From positions 3,087,144 to 3,151,143 of the forward strand of contig CM030933.1 of the NCBI GenBank assembly GCA_018136815.1: a DNA stretch of 64,000 bases. Reading direction: 5' to 3'. The stretch is from Isochrysis galbana (Eukaryota > Haptophyta > Isochrysidales > Isochrysidaceae). Each line of letters opens with the position of its first letter. Positions within the stretch are counted from its first letter, which is position 1. Below the pieces are notes generated by a model. The model searched no databases. It was not told the origin of the DNA and saw only the letters and a program-made list of their open reading frames with translations. Below are positions 44,401 to 56,002 of the stretch, one piece after another. The translations under genes and the position numbers were made by a program.

Positions 44401-44777
44401 AGGAAGGTAGGGAGGCAGATGGGGGGAAGGAAGTAGAGAGCGGTGATCACAGCGGCTGGGCCGGTGGAGGAGGGAGAGGGGGTGGAGGGGAGGAGGAAGA
44501 GGGAGGGGGGGGAAGGAGGGGCGCCGAAGGTGAGAAAAAGCGCGGGAAGCGCAGGGACGCCCCCCTCCCCCCTGCGGTATTCCCGGAAGGGGGGGGGCGG
44601 GGGGCGGGGGGGAGGCGCCGACTCGTGCAGCGGTGGAAAGAGTATAGTAGTATAGTAGTAGTACTAGTAGATAGTAGTCGTACAAGAGTAGAATGTTGGT
44701 AGTAGATAGTAGTAGTACTAGTAGATAGTAGTCGTAGTAGTAGTAAGAAATGTCGTATGCATGTTAGTACTGCGACT

Positions 44778-44909
44778 CCCCAACCTACTTTTATAAGTGG
44801 GGGTCAATGTGGGCGATCAGCCAAGCGACCTGGCCTGCCAGCAGAACGACATTGACAACAAGATCGAGGATGAAGACAGTGAGAAAAAGACGAAAAAGAT
44901 GAAGATTTA
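44778..44909 (+). pseudogene. Element start and transposon-type protein tail
   Basis: Starts with CAACCTACTTTTATAAGT as in the inner family-2 element. It then has a frame reading VGDQPSDLACQQNDI, a Glu/Asp-rich stretch and EKKTKKMKI with a TAG stop, closely matching the minus-strand frame at 20800-20606. The protein family is not recognised. Confidence 0.45.
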
Positions 44910-45110
44910 GCCGCATCGGTTCTCGGTTCCCCCGCGGGGGACGCCGTGCGTGCGCATGCCAACTTTTTTCTCTGCTGTTCCCCTAAGGCAATTACAATCC
45001 TAGATGTGAAAGACAGCGGGTGAGGTCTAGAAAGACAGTAAAAACAGCTGTTTTTGGGGATCGAAAAAAAACAGTTAAAAAAACAGTGCGAAAAACAGTG
45101 GGGCAAAATA

Positions 45111-45314
45111 TCACAGGGGGCCGGGTGCCGCGCTAAGATATATAGATATAACGCGGTATTTTATTTCATCGATGTTAATGTCTACTGATACACATCTACC
45201 TTCCAGTACGATTTCCATTGTTTCCGGTCTGACGGTTATCCTGTCGGCTCCATCCCTGATCGCCACAGCGACGCCGCTGGCAGGGTCCTTCGTGTCGCAT
45301 TCGCGAGTCGACAC
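45111..45314 (-). pseudogene. LINE endonuclease (EEP) fragment
   Basis: The 67-codon frame includes SGVAVAIRDGADRITVRPET, then EIVLEGRCVSVDINIDEIKY and RVISIYLSA, matching the middle of the exonuclease-endonuclease-phosphatase domain of non-LTR retrotransposons (GVAI...VLDIEI-G-KYRIISVYAP pattern). Catalytic Glu, Asp and His blocks before and after it are missing; an upstream stop and a junction at the YLSA end truncate it. It could be the 5' part of the family whose C-termini lie at 0.5-4.8 kb, which is inference. Confidence 0.55.
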
Positions 45315-45319
45315 TCGTT

Positions 45320-47200
45320 AGGCTTCTCTCTTCTCTTCGTCGTTCGGCATTTATCGTTATAATTCTCTCGTTCTCGTTCTCGGTCAAAAGCTTCGCTTGG
45401 ACGCATAGGGTCTTGGGTTGTGGAGCGCCCTCTCTCTTTCTCTCGAACGGATAAAGGGGTTCGGTTCTTTACCCCAATTTCTACATTGTACCCCAAACTT
45501 GCAGCAATGGGATGGAGCACTTATTTAGTGGTGGAGGCTAAGAAATTTGATTCATAGGTCTATTATGATGTGATCTACAATACCTCTACGGGCATCAACG
45601 CCCAACTCGCTCGTCACGCACGATTTTAAAGCAACATTTTGAACTCCACTTGGACACGGACGTCTCCCCGGGGTATGGAACGCTACAACACAAAATTGCA
45701 CACCGCTCGCCACATCAGCGGAAAGAGGCAGCGCCCCTCGCTGGACTGCATCCAACAAGTCATACAAGCACACTCCAGCCAAATCACACACCTGAAACGC
45801 CGCCAAACTTGCCCCCCAACACACCCAAATACACAGATCGCAGGGCCTTGTCGTTGCTACGAGTACAGATACGCATTGCGGACCTGCGAGCGATGGGGAC
45901 GCGTGGGAAGGGTAAATTTGACCGGACCTCTTGGGATATACCCATATATGACCACGGGAGCGGGTTTGGTGAAGTGGCAACGCGCGATGCGCCGCAGAGG
46001 GTGCAGGACGGCGCAGCGTCCACACGGCAATCCCCCGCTCTGGAGAGGGAAATGGGCCTGAGGGCGGCAGAGTCAGCTTGGTGTGATGCGCGTGCTGTTC
46101 TTGCGCCAAGACATTGACGGGGGACTTGTGGTGAGAGACAGGGAATCTCTGGGTCTCTGGGAGTGTGCCGCGCGCGATCGCACCTGTGTCGGCATGTCGG
46201 TCGGTCGGTAGTGAGTAGATAGGGCCTCGGGTCTCAAAAAGTTGGTACCTGAGAGCATGCACAGACCCATGACGAGGGTCAGCTGGGAGGTGGTCCAGCA
46301 GGCGTGTCGGACATCGCCCGACGAGGGCGACGGAGCCTCCGAGTGGGAAGGGGGGGGAGCGATGGAGGGAGTCTTCTCGAATGGCCCCACTTTGGGTGAT
46401 TGTGGCTCGGCCCAATGGCGGGCACCGAACCTTGTCGGCCCAGGGTAGTCGGGGGGGGGGGGGGGGGAGGGGCCTCGCACCAATTTGGTGGCGTCGTCAG
46501 CCACCGTTGCGGCAGGAAAGGGGCCATGGCGCGAGGGACTGTTAGAGGGGTACCGCCATGCTCGATCCGTACCCCACTGGGGTACATTGTAAGGCAAAAC
46601 ATTTTAACCGCGAAGAGAAGGGAAGTTTCCCCACCTTTCTCCCTCCTAGGCGCCTCGCAAATAGGTTTAATTCGCTATCTTCTCCGCGTTTCTCTATCTA
46701 CTTCAGTGATTGCAATCAGGTTTAATTTGCAATCTCATCGCATCTCCCCCTTAGGCACACCGCACTTCTCTCGTCTTATCCGGTAGGTCTCTTGGAATCC
46801 TGTGCGGCAGGATTGCCCCTCGTTTCCGTTATGGTGCGATTCCCCTTCCAGACGGGATCGCCGACAGATCGCCCTTTGATCGTCGTCCGTCGTCGTCTGG
46901 CCGGTGTGTTTGGGTTTGATTTCAGTCGAGTTATGTGAGAAAGTCGTGGGGCGAGTGTCGGAGTGTTTTCCTGGGTGTCTCTGTCCGTCGTCCTGTCGTC
47001 AGTCGTCATCCGTCGTCGCTCTCGCTCTCGTTGCTCTCGCTCTCGTAACACTCATACCCTACAATCTCGCCTCGCCTCGCCAGCCCCTGCCATCACAGCC
47101 CTCCTCTCACTCGCCCTCGCCTCTCGCCACTCGCTCGATGTCGCTCTCGCCGCCGTCCTCGCCCTCGCTCAAGCCCGCCTGCCCGCCTTCCTCTGTTGAC
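45320..47200. other. Intergenic, no gene recognised
   Basis: Long open frames on both strands (for example minus 46415-45552) have no recognisable domain, no splice continuity and low-confidence composition. 46440-46470 is a G run and 46900-47170 is rich in CGTCGT and CTCGC words. Confidence 0.4.
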
Positions 47201-47204
47201 GGGC

Positions 47205-47312
47205 TTCAGCCCGTCAGCGTCTCCGAAGTCGTCTCTTCAGCCGCGCCTGCCGCCGGCTTGCCACCCTCCTCATTGCCTTCAGGCCCTAAGGGCCATCCCA
47301 ATTCGTCAGACG
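47205..47312 (+). repeat. Dispersed repeat shared with 11795-11905
   Basis: Same word order as the first copy, including GGCCCTAAGGGCCATCCC. Bases 47320-47996 show no gene. A short inverted repeat GAAGCACC...GGTGCTTC lies at 47853-47876. Confidence 0.65.
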
Positions 47313-47996
47313 CGTGGCGTCGGAGAGTAGAGACGAGGCTAGCTAGCGAGCTAGTGGGAGAGAGGGAGAGGGAGAATGAGAGCTTCTTAGGTCTTAGGTC
47401 CGAGGTAGGCACGGGAGACTACAACGAGTGCTGAACTCAAGGAGTTCTGGGACACAGAGAGACACACAAACTAAACCAAACGGGGCGAAAACTAACCACA
47501 CCTGAACGGACGGCCAGGCGTCGGCACCAGGGCAACTTAGCAACGCGCAGACATGCGACAGAGGGGCCGACACAACGAGGGCAGATCTCGCGGGGGAGCT
47601 ATGACCGATAGCCGAGAGAAGACAAAAGACGGTCATGGAACATTTGATGACATCGAGAGAAAGTAAGAGAAGAGGCGGAATACCAATCGGCGAGACCTTA
47701 AGGCTTACAATAACCCACCGGTTATAAGTAAAAGCCTATCATCGTATGGAATACGACAATACCGTCTTCGTCTATTTTCGTCGTGGTCACGCAAGGCGTG
47801 CAGATTCGGATTCTCCCTGGGCCCCATGAGCCACCGTATAGAACGGCTGTAGTGAAGCACCTGTGTTTTGGTGCTTCGGCCCGGCAGTAAAGAGTTATAA
47901 GGTAGGAAGCGATGGGAAGGCAGAATCTGCGAGAGGCAGAGGACAGATTCCATTCTGTACAACTCCCTGTCAATGATATTTATAGTTATATGCGGG

Positions 47997-48096
47997 NNNN
48001 NNNNNNNNNNNNNNNNNNNNNNNNNNNNNNNNNNNNNNNNNNNNNNNNNNNNNNNNNNNNNNNNNNNNNNNNNNNNNNNNNNNNNNNNNNNNNNNN
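47997..48096. other. Assembly gap (100 N)
   Basis: Exactly 100 N in repeat-rich intergenic DNA. No gene is recognised on either side within 500 bases. Confidence 1.
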
Positions 48097-48627
48097 AGCC
48101 TACACAGCCTCAGCCTCACATCGCCGGTGCGCGCGCCCACTGGACGGTCAAACAACTATCAACTATTTAAGCTTAAGCTTCTTAGGGTGAAAATTGACCC
48201 AGTCAAGATTGAGGATTCATCACTGATCATCACGACATTTTTGGATGTGCTGACCAGATAGGTGTATCTAGCACATATCCGGCCACTGGCCACTGGGGAA
48301 GGCTGAAAAGCCGGGCCCCCACACAGAGTCGAGCAGGGCCCGAAGCCACCAAACAGAGGCGGGCGTGGAGAGGGCTTGCACACGTGTGAGTATGGGTGCA
48401 TATGATAGGCATGTTGATTTTGGTGCGTCAAATCGTCCAATCCACGCGGTGAGAGGATTTCCGCGTGGTAAGAAGATTGCCATTGCTGCGCCTCCGCAGC
48501 GCCAAACCGACGCCGCCCTCGCACTACAATGCCACGAACAACAATGACGATTGAGTTCAGCTTGCCTCCACCCCGAGGTTAATCTCATGGTGGCCAGTGA
48601 CGCCTTCGTGCAAAGTGAGAAACTCCA

Positions 48628-51600
48628 TCACAAGAGTTCCTGAATGAGCCCGACGAGGATGCGATCGGCCACTTCGCTCACGACGTTGCCCGAAAAGCGT
48701 GGCAATTGATTGCCAACTTCCTCTATGTCTTCGGTATCCCCACTCATTAAGTGGCTGAAGAGCAGCTGCCATGGCACTAGTTTGCTTTGAGCATTTCGGT
48801 CGACGAGTTCAAGCACATGCCCACATGCATCTTCAACCTGACGTTGCAGCTCCTCAGCCGTCTCCGGCAGGGTGATCCAAGAGTGTAGCGGCCGTTGGGT
48901 GGCTGGCATTGCCCGCTCCGCAGCGTCGAGCAGCCGCTCGTTGAAAACATCGAAGAGAAGCTTGCGCCAGATTTGTCCCGTCTCATGCGCGTGGCCTGTC
49001 GCCTCGCGTTCCTCCTCTTTCCTAAAATAGGTGGAAATCGGTACCTGCAACGCTTTGCCATGCACAGTTTGCTCGGATGAGAGGCCTTGTGAGACGAGAG
49101 CGTGCAATTCTGCGGCGACATTATGCATGTCAACATCTTCCTCGCTCAATGGAAGTTGTCTGAGCTGCAATTTTCCTGTAGCTACGCCGGCAGCGGCCAC
49201 TTTGGCAACAGCTGGCGGAGCCATAGCTTGGATAACAAGCTCCCTCAGTATTCGCTCTACAAGCTCCTCAATGAGAGATTCCTCCTCGTCGAGAGCACTC
49301 TGCACTTCGGGATAGCAGACGTCCTCTCTCTTATCGGCGTCACCTTGCATATTGATCTCTTCCACGGCGCATAAGCGGACGTCGCTGGTGGCAAGATCCG
49401 ACATGGAACAGCGATCATCATTTATCATCTTCGAATGCCCCTCGCTCTCGCTACTCGTGGCACCCTGGCTGCGGTATATGGTTTTCTTCTCAGTAAGCCC
49501 ATGGTCTACAGGTGTTTGTTGCTCGTCTCCGGATCCCCTGTGCAGGATCTCGGCTTCCCCTCTGTCTAGCTCGACGGCCGAGACGGAGATCTCTCCACAT
49601 GTGGACGAGCCAAAGGTAGACGGTTGCGAGGTCCTCCAATCTTCACACCTTTGAATGCTGGATGCATCCAAATTGTGCTCCTTCGGAAGAGACACACTTG
49701 GCGGAGAAGGAGATGGCGCGGCATGACGGGTGAGTTCGTCAGATGTATTGAGTGGTGTAGGTCCTCCACACTGACGGTGTTCGGCAATCGCGAATGCTCC
49801 CGATCTTCCTTCGAGAAGCCGACTAGTCGGTGGCGAGGCGGAAGCTGATGATTGCTGAGGAGGTATAAATGAGAGGTCGCTCGACGATTCCAACGCTGAA
49901 AGGGGGCTGAGAGGTGCTGGCGAAGGGCAAGATGAAGAAGGGCACTTCGGTGAGCGACTCGGTTGCAAGATGGCATCGCAAGCATCTGACTCAGCTGACG
50001 CCATGATGGACATCCGCATAACATCACACGTCGACATCGAGCAACTTTGCCGAGACATCTGCGAGTCCTCACGTCGGGGAGCTTCTTGGACGTTCAATGG
50101 GTCGGAATCTTGCCTCTGCGGAAGCGTGAGCGCATGGGATGAGCTTGTATACGGTGCCGACGATCTAGAGAACGCCGCAGCCCCACCGCCACCAGCTAGC
50201 GCCTCATCGATCGCAACCGTTGGCCTCGCCGTAGGATCATTCATTGATAGCTCTGCAGGAGAGATCTGAATGAGGTCGATCTTTGAAACACGTGCTTCAG
50301 GAAGCGGCGGGTGGAATGTCAATTCCGAGTGAGGGTCGTCACGCTGTAGCATATACACGAGTGAGGGGAACTCTGTCGTGGAACGGCTACTCACGGCCGT
50401 TGACCGATCAGTAGACCTCCATGACGTGGCCAGCGCGCCGCCAGCTATGCCACCAGAAGTGTGTGCCGTGTGCAAGTTGTCGTCGTAGCATGCAGTGTGC
50501 ACGGTAGATGGAACCAAAGGCATTTCCGTGTGTTCACTAGCTTCGCCACGTGAGTGTGGCGGCGAGGATGGCCCGTGTTGTTGCAGATGAAGCAGGGAGG
50601 GCTGTGAAATGGGAGCAGGTGATCCTCCCAAGGAAGCGGCACACGAATCTGCCGGCGACTCGCTACGCGTAGAGTCGCCGAGGGTATCGTTTCCGACGGC
50701 GCCCTGCCCATTCACCTCCGCCTTGCATGATTCTGCAGCGCGTAGAGCGCGTAGTTGTGCCATTGCAAGAGCCGCCTCAGATCTAGCGTCCTCGAAGTCG
50801 GTTTCGAGTAGTGCCACCACGTCCGAAGGCAGCGTGCCTTCGGAAGCTGATCTTACAAGAGCATATGCGTGGGCTTCGACACGAGCACGTGCTGATGAGG
50901 CAGCAACGACTGCCGAGTCGATACCCGATGATGTTTCCGTGCATTTACCCGAAAGCTTGCCCGGTGGCATCTTCGCTGCATCGCTTATGGGCACTATCAA
51001 GGTCGATATGCTCGTCGACTCAGGTGAAGAATTACACTCACAACAACGAGATCTACATCGCGCGGCTGCGTTCGCTTGGCAGTCTGGCATAGACATGCAA
51101 GGCATTTCGTGGGAATCATAATGGCATATCGATGATCCAGACGAATGAGCATCTACAATCCTTGCTTTATGCATAGCCGCGTCTCGATCGTTCGCGGTCG
51201 CATGGTGCACTGGGTTCATGCGATCAACGGCCTCAACGTATGCTGGAGGGGACATGATGGGCCGATCATGAACATCCCAGTCGGTTTCGATTGGATCGTC
51301 AACAAAGCCTCGGGTGGAACGTGAAGTCTCGTCCGGAGCTTGAATCGCCGACGGAATACTGAAGTGCAGAGCTGTCGAGGAGCTATCCGATGGCGATCGA
51401 GACCACGCATCGAGCTCGGGTGATGAGTACGAGGTTTGCGTGAACAGTGCGCGCTTCACGGGCGTCTTCGCACGTGGGGCATCGCTCGGCTGCCTCGACT
51501 GCGAATCGGCTGCTCGCACGTCCATTGCACTGCCTTGGCCGAGCATGCTTGAGCTAGTGAGTGAGGAGCCAGCGGTTGCGCGCTGTCCGGTGCCTCTTGG

Positions 51601-54600
51601 CGCACTGGTCATAGTGAAAACAGCCTGCCGACCTGGCGATGGCACGCGTGGCCCTCCATCGATTGAGTCGCGAGGCGAAGCCCATGCGACCGATGCCCTT
51701 GACTTTGCAATAGAGTTGGTAGCAGTGGCCCTTGCTCTGCTTGCTGAGAAACCGTGTTCGGACATGCATGGCGGCGACTCGCTGTGGCGGCGCGGTTTCG
51801 TGCCTGGGGGGTCGATGCGCGTGGAAGCCGAAGCAGAAGACACGTTTGTGTCGGCGCACGAATTGGAAACTGACGACGCTGCAAGTGCAAGACCGGAAGT
51901 TGGACGAACGCACACACTTGGAGAAGCTCTACTAGGAGGCGACTTCATCATGGTTGTCTTACTGCTTGAGGTCCCTGCCGGTGACGTGTTACGTCGTCCC
52001 GCTCGCGGAGCATTTGCTGAATTGGGGCCGCCCGGGGAGTAGCCTGAAGGAGATCTCCGGGCTTGCTTCGCCGGAGTCCTCCTGCGAACGGCAGGAGACG
52101 TCTTCAAGGCGTGCGTTGGCGAACGAGGGGCGGGTTTGGACGGAGATTCCACAGGCGGGCTACTAGGTCCGGCGGCGATCCTTGCCCGCGACTTCGAAGG
52201 GGCGTGCTTTTCGGCGTCTATGAATGCAGAACTTTCGCTGCAGTGCATTCCTGGCGATGTCTTCTCCGCCTCGCACCGCCGTGTAGCCTCGAGATGTCGC
52301 CGAGCTTGTTCAAGCATCGCGCCTACTTCACCTCTACGCTTTTGTAGCTCGCTGTGAAGTCGAAGGAGGCGACGTGCGAGAGCACTCTGCTTTGCCTCCT
52401 CGCCTCTCAATGGACTTCCCCAGGCGTCACTTATCGGAATCTCATGATGATCCAAGCACTGGGCGTCATCCATGCTCTCGGCCTCGTCGCCTCGGGATGC
52501 AGTTCTTTGTAGACCTTTTGACGACGAAAATGCCGTGACTGTATCCAAATCAACTTCATCAGCGTTCTCAATCCCCGAGTGCCTTGATAGAGTCATCTTC
52601 TCCTTGGAGACCGCAAGCCGGTCATTTTCAAACGGGATATCCTGCGAATAAGATGAAGTATAATCACGCTCTTCTAATGCAATCTTGCGCTCGAACGATA
52701 AGCTGGTCCCTTGGAATAAGCTCCCGAACTCGTGTGAACTGAAGTCATGGCAGCTAGGCGACAAGAGGGCATCATGATCGGCTGCTCCCGGTATCGTGGG
52801 CGAAGCCCCGGCGCTCGCAAGTTGCGGTCGTCTAGTGGATCCGCCTCCATCTCTACCGCCGCTTTCGTGGGCACCAGATCCGTTTGGTATCAAGATCGGC
52901 TGTGCCGAGCGGTCCGCAGCAGGATCATTTGGCACCTTCAACACCTCGATGGGCCACACGTCTGCTGCGACAACCGCTCCGCGACGCGCAGTTGCGTAGT
53001 CATTCATGTTAGAGTTCTCCTCCGAGGCAGCAACGGTGAGCTCATCCTCCGCATCCGACATAGATTGATGTGCGGACACTTCTCCATTCATATTGGCAGC
53101 GCATCTATTTGCGCTAGTAGTATCGCGCGCTAGCTCGAAGTCGTCTAGGGTGGGTGTCGTCTCTTCTGCTCCGTTATCGCGTTTCGAGCCCTGTACACAT
53201 TCTTGGCCTTTACGCGAAGCCCTCAGCCGCGCCGCAGATGGAGTGGTCTTACTGGAAGCTCGTGCTGCATCTACGCCGCGTCTCAACTTGATCCGTTCTC
53301 CTAGTTCCAAATAATTACAACTATCATGTTTGCGAGTTGAAACTGCCGCTCGCACCGTCGAATTCACTGAGCGCCTCACGTTGGCCGTTTGTGCAATCGG
53401 ACTCATCAAGCTCTTCACAGTGGCCTTTGTAGAGCCCGTTTTGCTCCGAGCGGGCATGCCCCGTTTATACACCGCCGTCGAGGAGCTAGGCGGTTTCGAG
53501 GTCGCCTTGGCAGCCACAATGCCAGTTGATGTAGAGAGTCTCGACTTAGAGGATGCCGGCATGCGCGCTCTCGTAGGGCGGTCGCTCCTCGAGGCCATAG
53601 TCTCAGAAACGGTGGACTTCGTGACACGTGCAGATCTGTTGAGGAGTTGTCTGTCTCCGGACGGGTCCTCGCTGCGCATGAGGGATCCTGCAACAGAAAG
53701 TGTCGCCGATGGCACGGTGTCAGCGGTCATGCGCCGATCCCGCGGCTTGACCGGCGCTGCGGAGCGGGCAACGGCGATTTTCCGAGACGACACCGCTCTA
53801 GATGTGGGTGCCGGGGTAACACCTCTAGCAGCTGCTGCGTTCGGACCAATGAGAGATGCTAAGCGGTACGAGTCGCCATAGAACGTGGAGGCATGATGGT
53901 CGGTACATTGATCGCTACAACGGCATGTTCTTCTGCCGGTGGAAACAGCATCATCAAGCGATGCGTTGACCGCAACACAAACGCGGTCCGTCGGGTGGCT
54001 AGCTTGTGCGCTATTGGCACACTGGGCTGAGCAGCCCTGGGAGCTCGTGCCACCAGCATCCCGAGTGAGATCAACCGAATACACAACACATGAGGGATAA
54101 GCGCTCAGACTATTACCCGCCGTTGCCGCGGAAGCATTGCCTTCGGCTAAAGGACCTCGCGAGGTATCTGGCGCCGTGTTTCTGTCCTGCGCTTCCCCAA
54201 TGGCTTGCGCTTCCTCCGCCGACAATCTACAAGCATGCGCTCCCGTTCGCACATCACGTCCTGCGGTACACCGACAACATGCACTAACAGTGTCAACTTC
54301 AGGACTAGGACTGTCCGACGATGGAGAGTCTTCGGGCTCGGGCTCCGTCGATACCACAGCGACTATTGTCGGTTTTCGACGGTGCGCTGCCATGATAGTC
54401 CCCGTCGTAGTGGGAACCTTTGCGGAAGGCGCCGACTCCCAGGATTTGTCATGTACCGAGTGATTGGCATCACGGTATCCCTCGTGTATTGCCCCATTGC
54501 TGCCTAGGCTGCTGATTCCTTGTTGAGCCATTTCTAGGGCTGCAACTCCATTATTGTGCACCGCCACCCCATCTGCAAGCGGAGCTGTTTGTGAACAATT

Positions 54601-55881
54601 TTTGTTCGTCTCGGTGCACGCTTCTGGAACATACAGATCGGCAAAAGAGCGATCAGATGACGCATCGAAGCTACCCGGCACTGCCGAAGCTTGCCTAACC
54701 AAAATGTCTTCCGGTGCAGGCACTGACGTGCTTGGCTTGGCAACAGGTAGAGAAGCACCGCCGTAAAGGAACGGCATGGGCGATTGGGGAGCTTGGCTTC
54801 TGCTAGTCGCGCTGCGGTCGAGTTGCGCTCCATCCACGTCGCTGGACGTGATGCCTGCCAGCGCGCGCACAGCGCGCGCACAATCGGCGCCGCCGGTTTC
54901 CGTAAAAGAGAGGGAATCTGAGCAACAGTGGCTCATTTCAACCGAACGATCCTTTTCGATGTCATCGTTGGCCCGCCCAAACGGGAAGCACCTCAAGGTT
55001 GGCGTTGGTGGGGACGGCAGTCCTGAAGACGAGCCGATACTGCAAGGCGACAGCGCCATGAATGTACGTTGGGATTCGTGTGGCTTGACGTGAATGCGTG
55101 ACGGCCTCGATGGCTCCAGAGATGCGGAACTCCAGCACGATCCACGTGGACTCGTAGGCATGGAATGCTGTTTAGGCAGACACTGCGACACGCCAGCCCC
55201 TGTCTGGAACCGAACGCTTGCACTTGCATCGCTTGCCGACAACCCTTTTGAGCCGAGTGCAGAGCATCTATCGCAACGATCCACCCTAACTGACGGCCCT
55301 GCAGCTGCTGGCGAGGGCACGCAACAGGTCGTCGACCTCAGTAGAGCATGTCGGCGAACCGGCATGCCAAGCAACATTCGAGTCGGCAAGTGCGAGAGCG
55401 TCTCAGCCTCTGCGAATGAGGAGGCCACGTGCGCGTCCGCCCCGCCATACCCAGAAGGCGTGTGCAATGACATTGGGGGTCTGGACGAGCCTTGCTGCGC
55501 TCGTACGATCCGAGGCGTATAGGTAGGCCGGCATGAGGCTTCATCAGGCTTGGGTTTAGGGAGACCTGCCGTTGCTGCTTGGATGGAAGCCCTCATGAGA
55601 ACGAGTGAAGCAGCCTTGGCTTCAAGGGCTTCCGCAGATGTGTGCGTGCGGCTCGGCTCTTTTCCGATGCTTCCCGGCCGTATCAGCGAAACTTTCTTTC
55701 CTGGAGTGTACGGCTTGTATGTGGGCGGTGCAGCGAGTGGTCGCAGCACAGTATCATTTTGTGGTGCCTGCGCCCCCGCGTGTACAGCTTCGAGCCAAGC
55801 GGGCAAGGTTCCACTCACATGGGCGCCATCTGAGCCACTCAGATGGCGGCATGAAGTGTGCCTCCGCTCCTCGATCCCCAT
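48628..55881 (-). CDS. Giant low-complexity protein with DUF4378-like C-terminus (about 2417 aa)
   Basis: One uninterrupted exon of 7.25 kb. The in-frame ATG at 55881 is the likely start (GTG at 55890 precedes it). Most of the protein is Ser/Ala/Pro/Thr-rich and presumably disordered. A basic Ser/Arg segment covers about residues 690-900. A coiled coil (LLRLHSELQKRRGEVGAMLE, about 1165-1205) is clear. The last 120 residues are folded: WRKLLFDVFNERLLDAAERA, ELQRQVEDACGHVLELVD, then an acidic GDTEDIEEVGNQLP and VSEVADRILVGLIQELL, the pattern of the DUF4378 domain of plant TRM/LONGIFOLIA proteins and a similar C-terminus in CEP350-type centrosomal proteins. By analogy it may work at microtubule-organising centres. 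That no stop occurs over 2400 codons of low-complexity DNA argues strongly for coding. Confidence 0.7.
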   Translation of the reverse strand: MGIEERRHTSCRHLSGSDGAHVSGTLPAWLEAVHAGAQAPQNDTVLRPLAAPPTYKPYTPGKKVSLIRPGSIGKEPSRTHTSAEALEAKAASLVLMRASIQAATAGLPKPKPDEASCRPTYTPRIVRAQQGSSRPPMSLHTPSGYGGADAHVASSFAEAETLSHLPTRMLLGMPVRRHALLRSTTCCVPSPAAAGPSVRVDRCDRCSALGSKGLSASDASASVRFQTGAGVSQCLPKQHSMPTSPRGSCWSSASLEPSRPSRIHVKPHESQRTFMALSPCSIGSSSGLPSPPTPTLRCFPFGRANDDIEKDRSVEMSHCCSDSLSFTETGGADCARAVRALAGITSSDVDGAQLDRSATSRSQAPQSPMPFLYGGASLPVAKPSTSVPAPEDILVRQASAVPGSFDASSDRSFADLYVPEACTETNKNCSQTAPLADGVAVHNNGVAALEMAQQGISSLGSNGAIHEGYRDANHSVHDKSWESAPSAKVPTTTGTIMAAHRRKPTIVAVVSTEPEPEDSPSSDSPSPEVDTVSACCRCTAGRDVRTGAHACRLSAEEAQAIGEAQDRNTAPDTSRGPLAEGNASAATAGNSLSAYPSCVVYSVDLTRDAGGTSSQGCSAQCANSAQASHPTDRVCVAVNASLDDAVSTGRRTCRCSDQCTDHHASTFYGDSYRLASLIGPNAAAARGVTPAPTSRAVSSRKIAVARSAAPVKPRDRRMTADTVPSATLSVAGSLMRSEDPSGDRQLLNRSARVTKSTVSETMASRSDRPTRARMPASSKSRLSTSTGIVAAKATSKPPSSSTAVYKRGMPARSKTGSTKATVKSLMSPIAQTANVRRSVNSTVRAAVSTRKHDSCNYLELGERIKLRRGVDAARASSKTTPSAARLRASRKGQECVQGSKRDNGAEETTPTLDDFELARDTTSANRCAANMNGEVSAHQSMSDAEDELTVAASEENSNMNDYATARRGAVVAADVWPIEVLKVPNDPAADRSAQPILIPNGSGAHESGGRDGGGSTRRPQLASAGASPTIPGAADHDALLSPSCHDFSSHEFGSLFQGTSLSFERKIALEERDYTSSYSQDIPFENDRLAVSKEKMTLSRHSGIENADEVDLDTVTAFSSSKGLQRTASRGDEAESMDDAQCLDHHEIPISDAWGSPLRGEEAKQSALARRLLRLHSELQKRRGEVGAMLEQARRHLEATRRCEAEKTSPGMHCSESSAFIDAEKHAPSKSRARIAAGPSSPPVESPSKPAPRSPTHALKTSPAVRRRTPAKQARRSPSGYSPGGPNSANAPRAGRRNTSPAGTSSSKTTMMKSPPSRASPSVCVRPTSGLALAASSVSNSCADTNVSSASASTRIDPPGTKPRRHSESPPCMSEHGFSASRARATATNSIAKSRASVAWASPRDSIDGGPRVPSPGRQAVFTMTSAPRGTGQRATAGSSLTSSSMLGQGSAMDVRAADSQSRQPSDAPRAKTPVKRALFTQTSYSSPELDAWSRSPSDSSSTALHFSIPSAIQAPDETSRSTRGFVDDPIETDWDVHDRPIMSPPAYVEAVDRMNPVHHATANDRDAAMHKARIVDAHSSGSSICHYDSHEMPCMSMPDCQANAAARCRSRCCECNSSPESTSISTLIVPISDAAKMPPGKLSGKCTETSSGIDSAVVAASSARARVEAHAYALVRSASEGTLPSDVVALLETDFEDARSEAALAMAQLRALRAAESCKAEVNGQGAVGNDTLGDSTRSESPADSCAASLGGSPAPISQPSLLHLQQHGPSSPPHSRGEASEHTEMPLVPSTVHTACYDDNLHTAHTSGGIAGGALATSWRSTDRSTAVSSRSTTEFPSLVYMLQRDDPHSELTFHPPLPEARVSKIDLIQISPAELSMNDPTARPTVAIDEALAGGGGAAAFSRSSAPYTSSSHALTLPQRQDSDPLNVQEAPRREDSQMSRQSCSMSTCDVMRMSIMASAESDACDAILQPSRSPKCPSSSCPSPAPLSPLSALESSSDLSFIPPQQSSASASPPTSRLLEGRSGAFAIAEHRQCGGPTPLNTSDELTRHAAPSPSPPSVSLPKEHNLDASSIQRCEDWRTSQPSTFGSSTCGEISVSAVELDRGEAEILHRGSGDEQQTPVDHGLTEKKTIYRSQGATSSESEGHSKMINDDRCSMSDLATSDVRLCAVEEINMQGDADKREDVCYPEVQSALDEEESLIEELVERILRELVIQAMAPPAVAKVAAAGVATGKLQLRQLPLSEEDVDMHNVAAELHALVSQGLSSEQTVHGKALQVPISTYFRKEEEREATGHAHETGQIWRKLLFDVFNERLLDAAERAMPATQRPLHSWITLPETAEELQRQVEDACGHVLELVDRNAQSKLVPWQLLFSHLMSGDTEDIEEVGNQLPRFSGNVVSEVADRILVGLIQELL

Positions 55882-56002
55882 CGGCTGCACGGCCGCCGCC
55901 CGTGGAGGGAGGAGACACGAGGATGGAAGTCAGGAGGCAGTGGCAGAGAATGGCTGGCCAAGGAGCGAGCGGGACGTGTCGGGAAGTTCGAGGCAGACGA
56001 GG

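Noticed and set aside
45552-46415. 288-codon minus ORF
   Set aside because: No recognisable motif and flanked by repeats; likely chance.
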